Below are positions 25,483 through 33,486 of a DNA stretch of 33,672 nucleotides, in pieces. The notes beneath the pieces were generated by a model. That model made no database searches. It saw only the letters and a program-made list of their open reading frames with translations, and was not told the DNA's origin. The stretch covers positions 1-33,672 of the forward strand of contig UBTA01000083.1 of the NCBI GenBank assembly GCA_900468065.1. Reading direction: 5' to 3'. Source of the DNA: Hyphomicrobiales bacterium. GTDB lineage: Bacteria > Pseudomonadota > Alphaproteobacteria > Rhizobiales > Rhizobiaceae. How positions within the stretch are numbered: the first letter of the stretch is position 1; the number at the start of each line of letters is the position of its first letter. The position numbers were made by a program, and so were the translations under genes.

Positions 25483-26670
25483 CTACTCGAACACGATGTT
25501 CGGCATGGTCCGGGCGTTGTCGCCCTGATGCGCACCGACCTGTTCCCAGACCTTCCTGGCGATCTCGCGATAGACGCGGGTGATCTCGCTGTCGGGCTCG
25601 GAGGCGACAACAGGCGTTCCCGCATCGGAGGTTTCGCGAATGCCCATGGTCAAGGGAACTTCGCCGAGGAACGGCACGCCGATACGCTCGGCTTCCTTGC
25701 GGGCACCGCCATGGCCAAAGATATCGTAGCGATTGCCGGTATCGGGCGCGATGAAATAGCTCATGTTCTCGACGATGCCGAGCACCGGCACCTCGACCTT
25801 GCGGAACATGGCAAGCCCCTTGCGGGCATCGATCAGCGCCAGATCCTGCGGCGTCGAGACGATGACCGCGCCGGCCAGCGGCACCTGCTGGGCCATGGTC
25901 AACTGCGCGTCGCCCGTGCCCGGCGGCATATCGACCACCAATACGTCGAGATCGCCCCACGCGACTTCGCGCAGCATCTGCAACAGCGCCGACTGTATCA
26001 TCGGGCCGCGCCAGATCATCGCCACTTCCTCATCGACGAGGAAACCCATCGACATGACCTTCAGGCCATAATTTTCCATCGGACGGATCATCCGGCCTTC
26101 GATCTGCTGTGGGCGGCCGGAAATCTTCAGCAGGCGCGGCATCGAGGGGCCGTAGATATCGGCATCGAGAATGCCGACGCGCAGGCCATTGGCCTTCAGC
26201 GCCAGGGCAAGGTTGACCGAGGTGGTCGACTTGCCGACGCCGCCCTTGCCCGAAGCAACCGCAATGATCGCGCCGACACCCGGAATACCGGCTTTCGCCG
26301 CAGCCGTCGGTGTCCGCGGCGCGGCGGAAGCTGGTGCGTGACTGTGGCCGGCGTGGGAATGGCCCGGCTGGGAAGGTGCGGCGGCAGGACGTTGGACCGG
26401 CGCGGACGACGAGGTACCCTTCTTGTCGGCGGTCAGCGCCACCATGGCGCCCTTGACGCCCGGGATATCCTTGACCACGCGCTCCGCTGCGGCACGCAGG
26501 GGATCGAGTTCGCGGGCGCGTTCAGCCGGCACTGTGATTGAGAAATAGACTTTGGAATCGGAAATAAAGACATCCGAGACCAGACCCATATCGACGATAT
26601 TGCCGTCCATATCCGGTCCGCGAACGCCCCTGAGCTTGTCGAGAACCTGTTCCTTGGTCACGTCGGTCAT
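25483..26670 (-). CDS. apbC: Mrp/ApbC family iron-sulphur cluster carrier ATPase
   Basis: A 395-residue P-loop protein of the Mrp/Nbp35 group, which carries or helps assemble Fe-S clusters. Residues 1-80 form a MIP18-like domain. A flexible linker with PGHSHAGHSHAP (102-113) is followed by an ATPase domain with the deviant Walker A VASGKGGVGKSTTSVNLALAL (from 138), DADIYGPSMPRLL and VDMPPGTGDAQLT. In many homologues the segment after ENMSYFI has CPxC; here it is APDT (308-311), so the cluster-binding CXXC is missing. The ATG at 26670 has GGAG eight bases upstream, and the longer frame runs towards a palindromic element. Confidence 0.93.
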   Translation of the reverse strand: MTDVTKEQVLDKLRGVRGPDMDGNIVDMGLVSDVFISDSKVYFSITVPAERARELDPLRAAAERVVKDIPGVKGAMVALTADKKGTSSSAPVQRPAAAPSQPGHSHAGHSHAPASAAPRTPTAAAKAGIPGVGAIIAVASGKGGVGKSTTSVNLALALKANGLRVGILDADIYGPSMPRLLKISGRPQQIEGRMIRPMENYGLKVMSMGFLVDEEVAMIWRGPMIQSALLQMLREVAWGDLDVLVVDMPPGTGDAQLTMAQQVPLAGAVIVSTPQDLALIDARKGLAMFRKVEVPVLGIVENMSYFIAPDTGNRYDIFGHGGARKEAERIGVPFLGEVPLTMGIRETSDAGTPVVASEPDSEITRVYREIARKVWEQVGAHQGDNARTMPNIVFE

Positions 26671-26741
26671 GTCATTCACTCCTGCCGCCAGCGCGGCTGG
26701 TTTGCCCTGCTGTCTCGTCCATGCGTTATGCACCGACATTC

Positions 26742-26800
26742 ATACCAAGTCCCGAAGATTGGAGTCCTTCAAGTGGAGCTCCATGGTTGGGACTTGGTAT
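26742..26800. repeat. 59-base palindromic element upstream of mrp
   Basis: Perfect 12-base arms ATACCAAGTCCC (26742-26753) and GGGACTTGGTAT (26789-26800) enclose a 35-base core, itself partly symmetrical around GGAG and GGAGCTCC. It lies 72 bases upstream of the mrp start. The clean ends and nested symmetry resemble a dispersed rhizobial palindromic repeat more than an operator, which would be shorter. Confidence 0.7.
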
Positions 26801-26861
26801 TAGATAATCGAGCCGGAGTGTTTCGCCAATGCGGCGGGTCAGAAAAACCGCCACAAAAGCA

Positions 26862-26924
26862 AAGGCCGCTTTCTGCCTGATGGTGTCCGTACATCCGGGA
26901 TCACCTCTGGCTGAAAGCGGCCTT
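26862..26924. repeat. 63-base extended hairpin
   Basis: Perfect 12-base arms AAGGCCGCTTTC (26862-26873) and GAAAGCGGCCTT (26913-26924), then after one mismatch GCC with GGC, then GGTG with CACC, form a nearly continuous stem. On the minus strand it is followed by TTTGCTTTTG, so a leaky terminator role is possible. No annotated gene on that strand ends just before it. The rest of the gap 26671-27170 shows only this, the element at 26742 and two smaller hairpins. Confidence 0.6.
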
Positions 26925-27093
26925 GTCTGTCGCGACCTTCTTGGGCGCAGTCTTTATTATAGTCCCCTCTGGACATGCCTTTTACAAAGCAGGAACCGTG
27001 CCAGTTTGGGAAAGCCGGTGAAAAGCGGCGTTTGGCGATCAGCGCCAGTGCGACGCAATATCAAATCCGATTACTTATTGTGCAGTTGCGTTG

Positions 27094-27119
27094 TCCGGCT
27101 TTTGGCATTGCCGGATTTT
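27094..27119 (+). terminator. weak plus-strand terminator-like hairpin
   Basis: TCCGGC (27094-27099) pairs with GCCGGA (27110-27115) across ten bases and is followed by TTTT. The stem is short and no plus-strand gene is known upstream, so this is a possible small RNA end or chance. Confidence 0.3.
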
Positions 27120-27137
27120 GTGACAAGAGGCTGGCAG

Positions 27138-27162
27138 AAGGGCGCCGGCAGGCGGCGCCCTT
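27138..27162 (-). terminator. hairpin after the chemotaxis receptor gene
   Basis: Perfect nine-base GC-rich arms AAGGGCGCC (27138-27146) and GGCGCCCTT (27154-27162) flank a seven-base loop, eight bases after the receptor stop at 27171. The following minus-strand bases (CTGCC) are not T-rich, but the stem is strong and well placed, so it is probably the gene's end signal. Confidence 0.6.
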
Positions 27163-27170
27163 GTTCTTAC

Positions 27171-29567
27171 TCAGAATTCGTCCCAGCCGTCATTGGCCGG
27201 GGCAGCAGCAGCGCCGCCATGTCCCTGAAACGCACCGGCGAGTTTCTGGCCGAGCGACCGAGCGGGCGATTGCACAGCAGGTGTTGTGACCGAGGCCGAC
27301 CGGATGCCCGGCTTTGACAGGGAAGAACTGCGGACGGGCGCTGCAGGTGCCCGGTGCAGGCCGGTATCGGCCGGCGCACGGTGCATGCTTGCCTGCGACG
27401 TTTCGCCAAGCTGGAAGTTCGACAGCAGCGTCGTCAGCGCCGAAGCTTCGGCGGCGAGTGTGTGGCTGGCAGCGGTCGATTCTTCAACCATTGCTGCATT
27501 CTGCTGTGTGCCCTGATCCATGACATTGACGGCGCGGTTGATGTCGTTGAGGCCGATCGACTGTTCGCGGGCCGCCTCGACGATCGAGGAAACGCGCAGG
27601 TTGATTTCATCGACCTCGTGGACAATCACTTCCAACGCCCTGCCCGCCTGGCCGACCAGTTCGACGCCGGTCTTCACCTGCTGGCCGGATTTCGAAATCA
27701 GAGCCTTGATTTCCTTTGCCGCATTGGCCGAGCGCTGGGCCAACTCACGCACTTCCTGGGCAACGACCGCAAAGCCCTTGCCCGCATCGCCGGCACGCGC
27801 GGCTTCGACGCCAGCATTGAGGGCCAACAGGTTGGTCTGGAAGGCGATTTCATCGATGACGCCGATGATGCTCGAGATTTCCTGCGATGATGTTTCGATC
27901 TGGCCGACGGCATCGATGGCGCTCTTGACGACGGCGCTCGATGTCTGCGCGCCGGATTTTGCCTTGGCGACCAGCTGGCCTGCCTCTTCGGCGCGCACGG
28001 TGGAGTCGCGCACCGAGGCGGTGATCTGGTCGAGCGCTGCAGCCGTTTCCTCGACGGAGGCAGCCTGCTGTTCCGTGCGCTTGGCGAGATCATCGGCCGA
28101 GGAGCGGATTTCGGCCGAGCCTGCCTGAATGCCGAGTGCATTGTTGCCGACCGATTGCAGGGTCTGCTGCAGGGTGCTCATCGAGCTGTTGAAGTCTTCA
28201 CGCAGCGCATCGAGCGAGCCGATGAACGGTGTCATCAGGCGGAACGTCACGTCGCCATCGGCCAGCCGCTGCAGGCCCGTGCCGAGTTCGGTAACGGCAA
28301 AGCGCATCTGGCGCTCGTTTTCCTGGGTCTCTGCGGCGCGGCGCTGGCGTTCTTCTTCGCCAAGCGTGCGGGTTTCTGCGGCTTCGGTCTCAAGACGCTG
28401 CTTGGCGATTGTCGCATCGCGCAGAATGGCAAGGGACCGGGCCATGTCGCCGATCTCGTCGTTGCGCTCGGCATCGGCAATGGCGATGCCGGTATTGCCC
28501 CTGGCAATTTCGCCGGTTGCATTGACGATGGCTTCGAGGCGGCGGCGGAAGCGGTTGGAGATCAGGACACCAAGCAGCACGAGCAGAACGGAGGCTACGC
28601 CGATGATAAGGACGGAAATCCAGGCCATGTGCGTCAGATAAGCAAAGACGGTTGCCTTCGGGACGGAGACGATGGCGTACCATGACGTATCGGGAAGAAG
28701 CTGCACCGGAACGGCGACCGACAGGAAGTCCTTTCCATCCGCACCAGCCGTCTCGACGGGCTTGCCGGGATTGTCGATCATCTGCTGCCAGGCGGCGGCT
28801 TCGACACTGCTATCCTTGAAGCTCTTGCCGAGATTGGCGGCGTCGATATGGCTAAGGAAATTTCCGCCCTGGGACACGAGCGCGACATTGCCGTCGCCGA
28901 GGGGTTTCATTTCGGCCAGTTTCGATGTCAGGCTGTCGAGCGCGATGTCGATACCGGTAACACCGAGCGGTTTGCCATCGACGGTGACCGGTCCAACCAA
29001 GGAGGTCATCATCACATCCTTGCCATCGACCACATATTTGTAGGGCTCGATAACAACCATTTTTTGCGCCTTGAAGGGCTGCTGGTAATAGTCGCCAGGG
29101 CCTGGCTTGTCGTAATCGACCAGCGGCGTCACGTCGATCTTGCCGCCGGAGCGTACCCAATATGGTACGAAGCGGCCTGTCGCATCATGTCCCGGCTTGT
29201 TGACGTAATCGGCATCCTTGCCGTCGAAGGCGTTTGGTTCCCAGCCGCTCCAGACGCCCAGCGCAAAGGGGCTATCCTCCAGCGCCTTCTTCATCATCGC
29301 ATCGGCGGAGGTCCGGTTTGCGGCCCCGGATGTCTCAAGCGCTGAAAAAACGCTCTGGAAGGTCGCGACGAGTTGCAATCCCTGCGACATCTGCGCCTTC
29401 AGATCGGCGGCCGTCAGGGCAGCGGCGGCATTCATCTCATCGACGCTGCGGCGTTTGACTTCGGAATAGGAGATCCAGAACAGTGTGCCCGCAGTCACCA
29501 CCGTGGCAAAGAGCCCGGTAGCCACAACGGAGAATATATTACGGGAGGTCGCAGTCTTGAACAGCAT
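27171..29567 (-). CDS. methyl-accepting chemotaxis protein with dCache-like sensor
   Basis: A 798-residue receptor. TM1 is near residues 13-33 ([19 protein letters not shown]), followed by a periplasmic double-Cache-like domain to about residue 310 ([59 protein letters not shown]). TM2 follows ([22 protein letters not shown]), then HAMP and the methyl-accepting coiled coil with the conserved hairpin tip [55 protein letters not shown]. It ends in GWDEF, a CheR/CheB-docking-type pentapeptide, on a long flexible tail. It should signal through CheA/CheW to the flagella; the ligand is unknown. The ATG at 29567 has GAGG upstream. It is a single gene, with no che genes nearby. Confidence 0.95.
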   Translation of the reverse strand: MLFKTATSRNIFSVVATGLFATVVTAGTLFWISYSEVKRRSVDEMNAAAALTAADLKAQMSQGLQLVATFQSVFSALETSGAANRTSADAMMKKALEDSPFALGVWSGWEPNAFDGKDADYVNKPGHDATGRFVPYWVRSGGKIDVTPLVDYDKPGPGDYYQQPFKAQKMVVIEPYKYVVDGKDVMMTSLVGPVTVDGKPLGVTGIDIALDSLTSKLAEMKPLGDGNVALVSQGGNFLSHIDAANLGKSFKDSSVEAAAWQQMIDNPGKPVETAGADGKDFLSVAVPVQLLPDTSWYAIVSVPKATVFAYLTHMAWISVLIIGVASVLLVLLGVLISNRFRRRLEAIVNATGEIARGNTGIAIADAERNDEIGDMARSLAILRDATIAKQRLETEAAETRTLGEEERQRRAAETQENERQMRFAVTELGTGLQRLADGDVTFRLMTPFIGSLDALREDFNSSMSTLQQTLQSVGNNALGIQAGSAEIRSSADDLAKRTEQQAASVEETAAALDQITASVRDSTVRAEEAGQLVAKAKSGAQTSSAVVKSAIDAVGQIETSSQEISSIIGVIDEIAFQTNLLALNAGVEAARAGDAGKGFAVVAQEVRELAQRSANAAKEIKALISKSGQQVKTGVELVGQAGRALEVIVHEVDEINLRVSSIVEAAREQSIGLNDINRAVNVMDQGTQQNAAMVEESTAASHTLAAEASALTTLLSNFQLGETSQASMHRAPADTGLHRAPAAPVRSSSLSKPGIRSASVTTPAVQSPARSLGQKLAGAFQGHGGAAAAPANDGWDEF

Positions 29568-29777
29568 CTCGTATCCTCGCAAGCGCGACGGCAACGGGCG
29601 AATGCCTCACGTGTTGCTGCGTCACATGAATATCATTTTGGAAAAAAGGTGCGGAGGATAGCATTCATGCGGCAGTACAATGCGCCTTTCCAGACGAACG
29701 ATGCCGGCAATGTAAAAAGCGTCTCACGATCCCTCCCCGATAATGATCGGAGACAGGAGTGTTTACGCACCCTCCCA

Positions 29778-29792
29778 GTGAAATCATTTCAC
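29778..29792. promoter_or_regulatory. 15-base perfect palindrome upstream of the chemotaxis receptor gene
   Basis: GTGAAAT-C-ATTTCAC is a perfect dyad with further CC/GG pairing just outside a mismatch. It lies 211 bases upstream of the receptor start and 101 bases beyond the LuxR stop. The length and symmetry suit a dimeric regulator. The half-site GTGAAATC recurs at 31619-31626, upstream of the second LuxR gene. The gap 29568-29892 holds nothing else I recognise. Confidence 0.5.
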
Positions 29793-29892
29793 CGGTAGTA
29801 AAGGTGCGCTGCAAATCTTAATGTTCATCTAAAATGCCAGCAATAATCGCAATGGCTGCTTAATTCTTCGCCGGCAGGCAGAAGAACTGCCC

Positions 29893-30648
29893 TCAGCTAA
29901 TGTAGCCTTTCTTCATAGCCTTGACGACAGCTTGCGTGCGGTTGACCGCATCCAGCTTCTTGCTGACATGATTGAGGTAATGATTGACCGTGTGCTCGGA
30001 CAGGCCAAGTATCCCGGCGATCTCCGAACTTGTCTTGCCCGCGGCGGTCCAATTGAGACATTGGATTTCACGCTCCGACAGGGCGACGGGGGCGCCCTTC
30101 CAAAACGAGCCGATTTCCGTCAGGCGATTGTAGATGTGAATTGCGATCATCTGCAGTTCCATCATCGCAGACATCGCCAGATCGGCGCGTTTTCCCATCC
30201 AGACGACGGTGGCCCGGCTGCCATCGGCATCATGAACAGGGAAATAGTTGGCCTGGAAAATACCGTGTTCACGCAGCATGGCGATATAGTCGTTCGTCTG
30301 GGGAGACCGGCCGCTTTCCTTTTCCCAATCCTCTACCGTCAACTGGAAGGGCGTTGTGGTTTCCCGCAACCGGCGGATACCGGTCGACTGCTTGAGCAGG
30401 GAGATACTATCGTATTTGTTGACGAGATCTGCCGGGATATTGGACAGGATCGAAGCGTTTGCGAGTTTTTCTGTATCGAAGGAAGGAACCATGCAGATCA
30501 GAAACGTCTTGAAACCGAATGCCTGCGTCGTCTTCTTCATGTAGCGGATTGCGTCGAACTGCGTTTCCAGCCCGGCGATTTCCGAAGCGAAATCGCCACC
30601 CCGCGGCAGCTCTTTTTCAACAGTCTCTGCCATTAAAGTATCGCGCAT
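29893..30648 (-). CDS. LuxR-family regulator with divergent autoinducer-binding domain (gene 1)
   Basis: A 251-residue protein with an autoinducer-binding-like domain (residues about 25-175) and a C-terminal GerE/LuxR helix-turn-helix (189-250: LSEREIQCLNWTAAGKTSSEIAGILGLSEHTVNHYLNHVSKKL and onward). Aligning SNIPADLVNKYDSISLLKQST to the TraR pocket, the Trp57 position is Leu75, Tyr61 is kept as Tyr79, Asp70 is Ser88 and Pro71 is Thr89. The Asp that contacts the acyl-homoserine-lactone amide is therefore missing, and normal signal binding is unlikely. GGAG is seven bases before the ATG. No luxI-type synthase is in the window. It lies 112 bases downstream of a paralogue in the same direction. 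Confidence 0.88.
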   Translation of the reverse strand: MRDTLMAETVEKELPRGGDFASEIAGLETQFDAIRYMKKTTQAFGFKTFLICMVPSFDTEKLANASILSNIPADLVNKYDSISLLKQSTGIRRLRETTTPFQLTVEDWEKESGRSPQTNDYIAMLREHGIFQANYFPVHDADGSRATVVWMGKRADLAMSAMMELQMIAIHIYNRLTEIGSFWKGAPVALSEREIQCLNWTAAGKTSSEIAGILGLSEHTVNHYLNHVSKKLDAVNRTQAVVKAMKKGYIS

Positions 30649-30760
30649 TCACAAACTCCACCGCACTGGCACCTGCGTTGCCGGGCAAGCGGGCCCCCGT
30701 TTTCGCGGTATTGCATCCTGGGCATCATGCCGGCTTCCTGCTCGCATTCATAAACATTTC

Positions 30761-31501
30761 TCAACTGATCAGCCCGGCACGTATCGCCTTTGCCACGGTC
30801 TGCACACGATTGACGGAATCGAGCTTGCGCGTCGCGCGGCTAAGGTAGTGATTGACGGTGTATTCTGAAAGATCCAGAATTTTCGCCATTTCGATGGTGG
30901 TCTTGCCGGCAGCGGCCCAATGCAGACATTCGATTTCGCGGCGCGATAGCACGGCAGGACCGCGGCTGCGCATTTCCTTCATCTCGCTCAACCGGCTGAA
31001 CAGATATCCAGCCATGAACGTCAATTCCTTCAACTCGCCTGAACTCACGGCCTCGCGATTGCCGCCGAAGGCGACAGCGCCACGGGTTCCTTGCACATCG
31101 TGGACCGGAATATAGACGCCGCGCTTCAGGTTGACGCGTTCGAACAGACCAAGCACCGCGTTGCCCTTGCCATCCGAACGACGGCGGGAATCCTGCACGG
31201 TATCATAGGTAAACGGCACCGTGCTGCGCCGCAGGCGCTCGATAACCGGACTGCCGGCCATCATGCTGGCGGCATCATAGGCCGCGATAAAATCCTGCGG
31301 CCAGTTTGTCATGACAACCGATTCAGACAGGCTGCCGCATGTTTTGCCCGGCACGACCATCACCAGGAACCCCTGGAACTCATAAGCGCGCGAAACCTGC
31401 TCCAATGCCTGGCGAACGTCCGATACCCGCGTCATAGCCTCGACAATCCGCGGATTGGCGGAAAGTGCGATGGGCGATAGATGACCGCTGAAATCGACCA
31501 T
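30761..31501 (-). CDS. LuxR-family regulator with divergent autoinducer-binding domain (gene 2)
   Basis: A 246-residue paralogue of the downstream gene, with the same layout: ligand-binding-like domain (about 20-175) and LuxR helix-turn-helix (185-246: LSRREIECLHWAAAGKTTIEMAKILDLSEYTVNHYLSRATRKLDSVNR). In the pocket segment NWPQDFIAAYDAASMMAGSPV, the TraR Trp57 position is Phe71, Tyr61 is Tyr75, Asp70 is Ser84, and Pro71 is kept as Pro85. It is closer to the classical pattern than its partner, but it too lacks the key Asp. GGAAGAAG precedes the ATG. The pair could form a heterodimer like VisN/VisR of rhizobia, but no flagellar genes are nearby, so I do not assign that name. Confidence 0.88.
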   Translation of the reverse strand: MVDFSGHLSPIALSANPRIVEAMTRVSDVRQALEQVSRAYEFQGFLVMVVPGKTCGSLSESVVMTNWPQDFIAAYDAASMMAGSPVIERLRRSTVPFTYDTVQDSRRRSDGKGNAVLGLFERVNLKRGVYIPVHDVQGTRGAVAFGGNREAVSSGELKELTFMAGYLFSRLSEMKEMRSRGPAVLSRREIECLHWAAAGKTTIEMAKILDLSEYTVNHYLSRATRKLDSVNRVQTVAKAIRAGLIS

Positions 31502-31726
31502 TCTCTACTTCTTCCAGGCTCACAACTATTTTGGTTCGACGTTTGCGAGAGCCTCTTTCGCTGCCTCCCAAAAGGCATTCCGTTACCGATTGGACCCTGT
31601 CGTGGCCCATTTCGAAAGGTGAAATCGAACATCGGCAGGCACAGAATCTGATCTGCTGAAGCTATAGACCCGTTCTCCCCGCGTCCAGTCGATTTGCCTA
31701 AATAACCGAAACGGACTTACCAAAGT

Positions 31727-32542
31727 CTATCGCCCCGGCCCCAGCCGAACGTCCACGTCCTCACTGATGGCCATCGCAGCTTGACGCACCGGACTGGCCC
31801 AGATCTCCAACTGCTCCATCGTCACCCGGTAGGCCGGTCCTGTTACCGAGATACCGGCGACGAGATCGAAGGCAGCATCATGGATCGGGGCTGCAACACA
31901 ACGGATTTCTGCTTCATGTTCCTCACGATCAAAGGCATATCCCCGAAGCCGCGCCTCGTCCAGATCGCGCACCAAAGAGGCCACTGAAAGATGTGTATTG
32001 GCCGTGAAGCGGTGGAATTCCAGCTTTCCCAGCACATCGTCGAGCCTGGGCACAGGCAAAACGGAGAGCGCCGCCTTACCAAGCCCCGTACAATATACGG
32101 GCGATGCGTTGCCGATCTGCGATTGCATCCGCACCGTCTGGCGGCTTTCCACCTTGTCGACATAGATGATCTCGGTGCCGCGCAGCACGCCGAGATGAAC
32201 CGTCTCGCCGGTTTCTTCATGCAGCCTGCGCAGATGCGGCGCAGCAACGGCGCGGAACTGGTTCTTCGACCAGGACCGGTAGGCAAATTTCAACAGGCGC
32301 AGGCCGGGCTCGTAGCAGAGATCGCGCCCCTGCGTCAGCAGCCCCTCCTCGACGAGGTGGGAGAGCTGCCGGTGCAGGGTGCCGCGCGGCTGGCCGGACA
32401 AAGCCAGAATATCGCTGAACCGCAGCGGCCGGTCGGCTGTCACGACTGTCTCCAGCACGGAAAGAACCTTGCCTAGCGTGCCCGTCCCGCTATTGTGCGC
32501 AGAAGCGGACAAAGAAATATCCGGTTGGTCCCGTTCCATCAT
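31727..32542 (-). CDS. IclR-family transcriptional repressor
   Basis: A 271-residue regulator with an N-terminal winged helix (LGKVLSVLETVVTADRPLRFSDILALSGQPRGTLHRQLSHLVEEGLL) and a C-terminal IclR effector domain. The latter shows LHEETGETVHLGVLRGTEIIYVDKVES, IGNASPVYCTGLGKAALSVLP, YAFDREEHEAEIRCVAAPIHD and LVAGISVTGP. IclR proteins release DNA on binding small acids such as sugar acids. It is divergent from the SDR and dgoK genes and probably represses them and itself through the palindrome at 32640. The start at 32542 (MMERDQ) has GGACAGG upstream; the 48 extra residues from 32686 would run through the operator region and are rejected. Confidence 0.93.
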   Translation of the reverse strand: MMERDQPDISLSASAHNSGTGTLGKVLSVLETVVTADRPLRFSDILALSGQPRGTLHRQLSHLVEEGLLTQGRDLCYEPGLRLLKFAYRSWSKNQFRAVAAPHLRRLHEETGETVHLGVLRGTEIIYVDKVESRQTVRMQSQIGNASPVYCTGLGKAALSVLPVPRLDDVLGKLEFHRFTANTHLSVASLVRDLDEARLRGYAFDREEHEAEIRCVAAPIHDAAFDLVAGISVTGPAYRVTMEQLEIWASPVRQAAMAISEDVDVRLGPGR

Positions 32543-32639
32543 GCCTGTCCATTTGCCGCACGCCCATTTGCCAAACGCCGGGGCTTCGACCTTGACAATC
32601 CAGCACCTCCAGCGCGATAATTCCAAATAGTAAGAGTCA

Positions 32640-32656
32640 GTTCCACATAATGGAAC
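32640..32656. promoter_or_regulatory. IclR-type operator between iclR and SDR gene
   Basis: GTTCCA (32640-32645), CATAA, TGGAAC (32651-32656) is a perfect six-base dyad with a five-base spacer, like IclR-family sites. A second TTCCA begins exactly 20 bases earlier (32621 versus 32641), two helical turns away, and could be a half-site for a second dimer. On the minus strand the likely iclR -10 (TACTAT) lies just beyond, so the site sits in that promoter. On the plus strand GATATAAA (32663-32670) is a possible -10 for the SDR gene. Confidence 0.65.
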
Positions 32657-32715
32657 AACAATGATATAAAAGCAAGCTGGTTTCACATCGCTTGCATCCG
32701 GGAGAGCACACCATC

Positions 32716-33486
32716 ATGGCCTTGCCAGCCGCGCAATTTCACGACCTCAAAGGGCGTGGCGTCCTGATCACCGGTGGCGGATCGGGTATCGGGGCCGCTC
32801 TTGTCGAGGGCTTTGCCCGGCAGGGCGCCCGTGTCGCCTTTATCGACATTGCCGAAACGGACAGCCGGGCGCTGGTGCAGCGACTTGTCCCCGCGGTGGA
32901 TCATGCCCCGGTTTTCATCCAGGCCGATCTGCGCGACATTGCCGCTATAAAATCTGCCGTTGATCAGGCCGCCGATGCGATTGGCTCTCTCAGCGTTCTT
33001 ATCAACAATGCCGCACGCGACGACCGGCAGCAGCTTGAAGAGGTGACCGAAGCGAGCTGGGACGAAAGTCAGGCTGTCAATCTGCGCCACGTCTTCTTCG
33101 TCTGCCAGGCCGCTGCCCCGCATATACAACGGGCGGGAGGCGGTTCGATCATCAATTTCTCGTCGATCGCCTTCATGCTCAACATGGGTGAGATTCCAGC
33201 ATACGCGACCGCCAAGGCCGGTATTGTCGGCCTGACGAAATCACTTGCCGGCAAACTTGGCCCGGACAATATCCGCGTCAACGCGGTGCTGCCGGGCATG
33301 GTGGTGACCGAGCGGCAGAAGAAACTCTGGGTCAGCGATGCCGCGCTTGCCGGCATGATCGAAAAGCAATGCCTGAAGCACATGCTCGTCGCGGACGACA
33401 TGGTAGGCCCCTGCCTCTATCTCGCCTCCGATTGTTCGGCGCGGATGACAGCACAGGCCATGATCATCGACGGAGGAGTATGTTAA
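32716..33486 (+). CDS. SDR-family NAD(P)-dependent dehydrogenase
   Basis: A 256-residue classical short-chain dehydrogenase/reductase. The cofactor motif is TGGGSGIG (residues 19-26), Asp44 at the end of strand 2 suggests NAD preference, and NNAA is at 97-100. The catalytic Ser150 lies in NFSSIAF, with Tyr163 and Lys167 in YATAKAG. INVNAVLPG-type loop NIRVNAVLPGMV and the C-terminal IDGG are typical. Followed directly by dgoK, it probably oxidises galactose or a related sugar in a De Ley-Doudoroff-type pathway; the substrate is inferred from context. The ATG at 32716 has GGAGAG nine bases upstream. The stop and the dgoK start share one base (TAATG). Confidence 0.9.
   Translation: MALPAAQFHDLKGRGVLITGGGSGIGAALVEGFARQGARVAFIDIAETDSRALVQRLVPAVDHAPVFIQADLRDIAAIKSAVDQAADAIGSLSVLINNAARDDRQQLEEVTEASWDESQAVNLRHVFFVCQAAAPHIQRAGGGSIINFSSIAFMLNMGEIPAYATAKAGIVGLTKSLAGKLGPDNIRVNAVLPGMVVTERQKKLWVSDAALAGMIEKQCLKHMLVADDMVGPCLYLASDCSARMTAQAMIIDGGVC

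Noticed and set aside
29893-31501. Assigning the LuxR pair as VisN/VisR
   Set aside because: Those genes lie with the flagellar cluster in rhizobia; no flagellar or che genes are here apart from one receptor, and I cannot confirm orthology from sequence memory.
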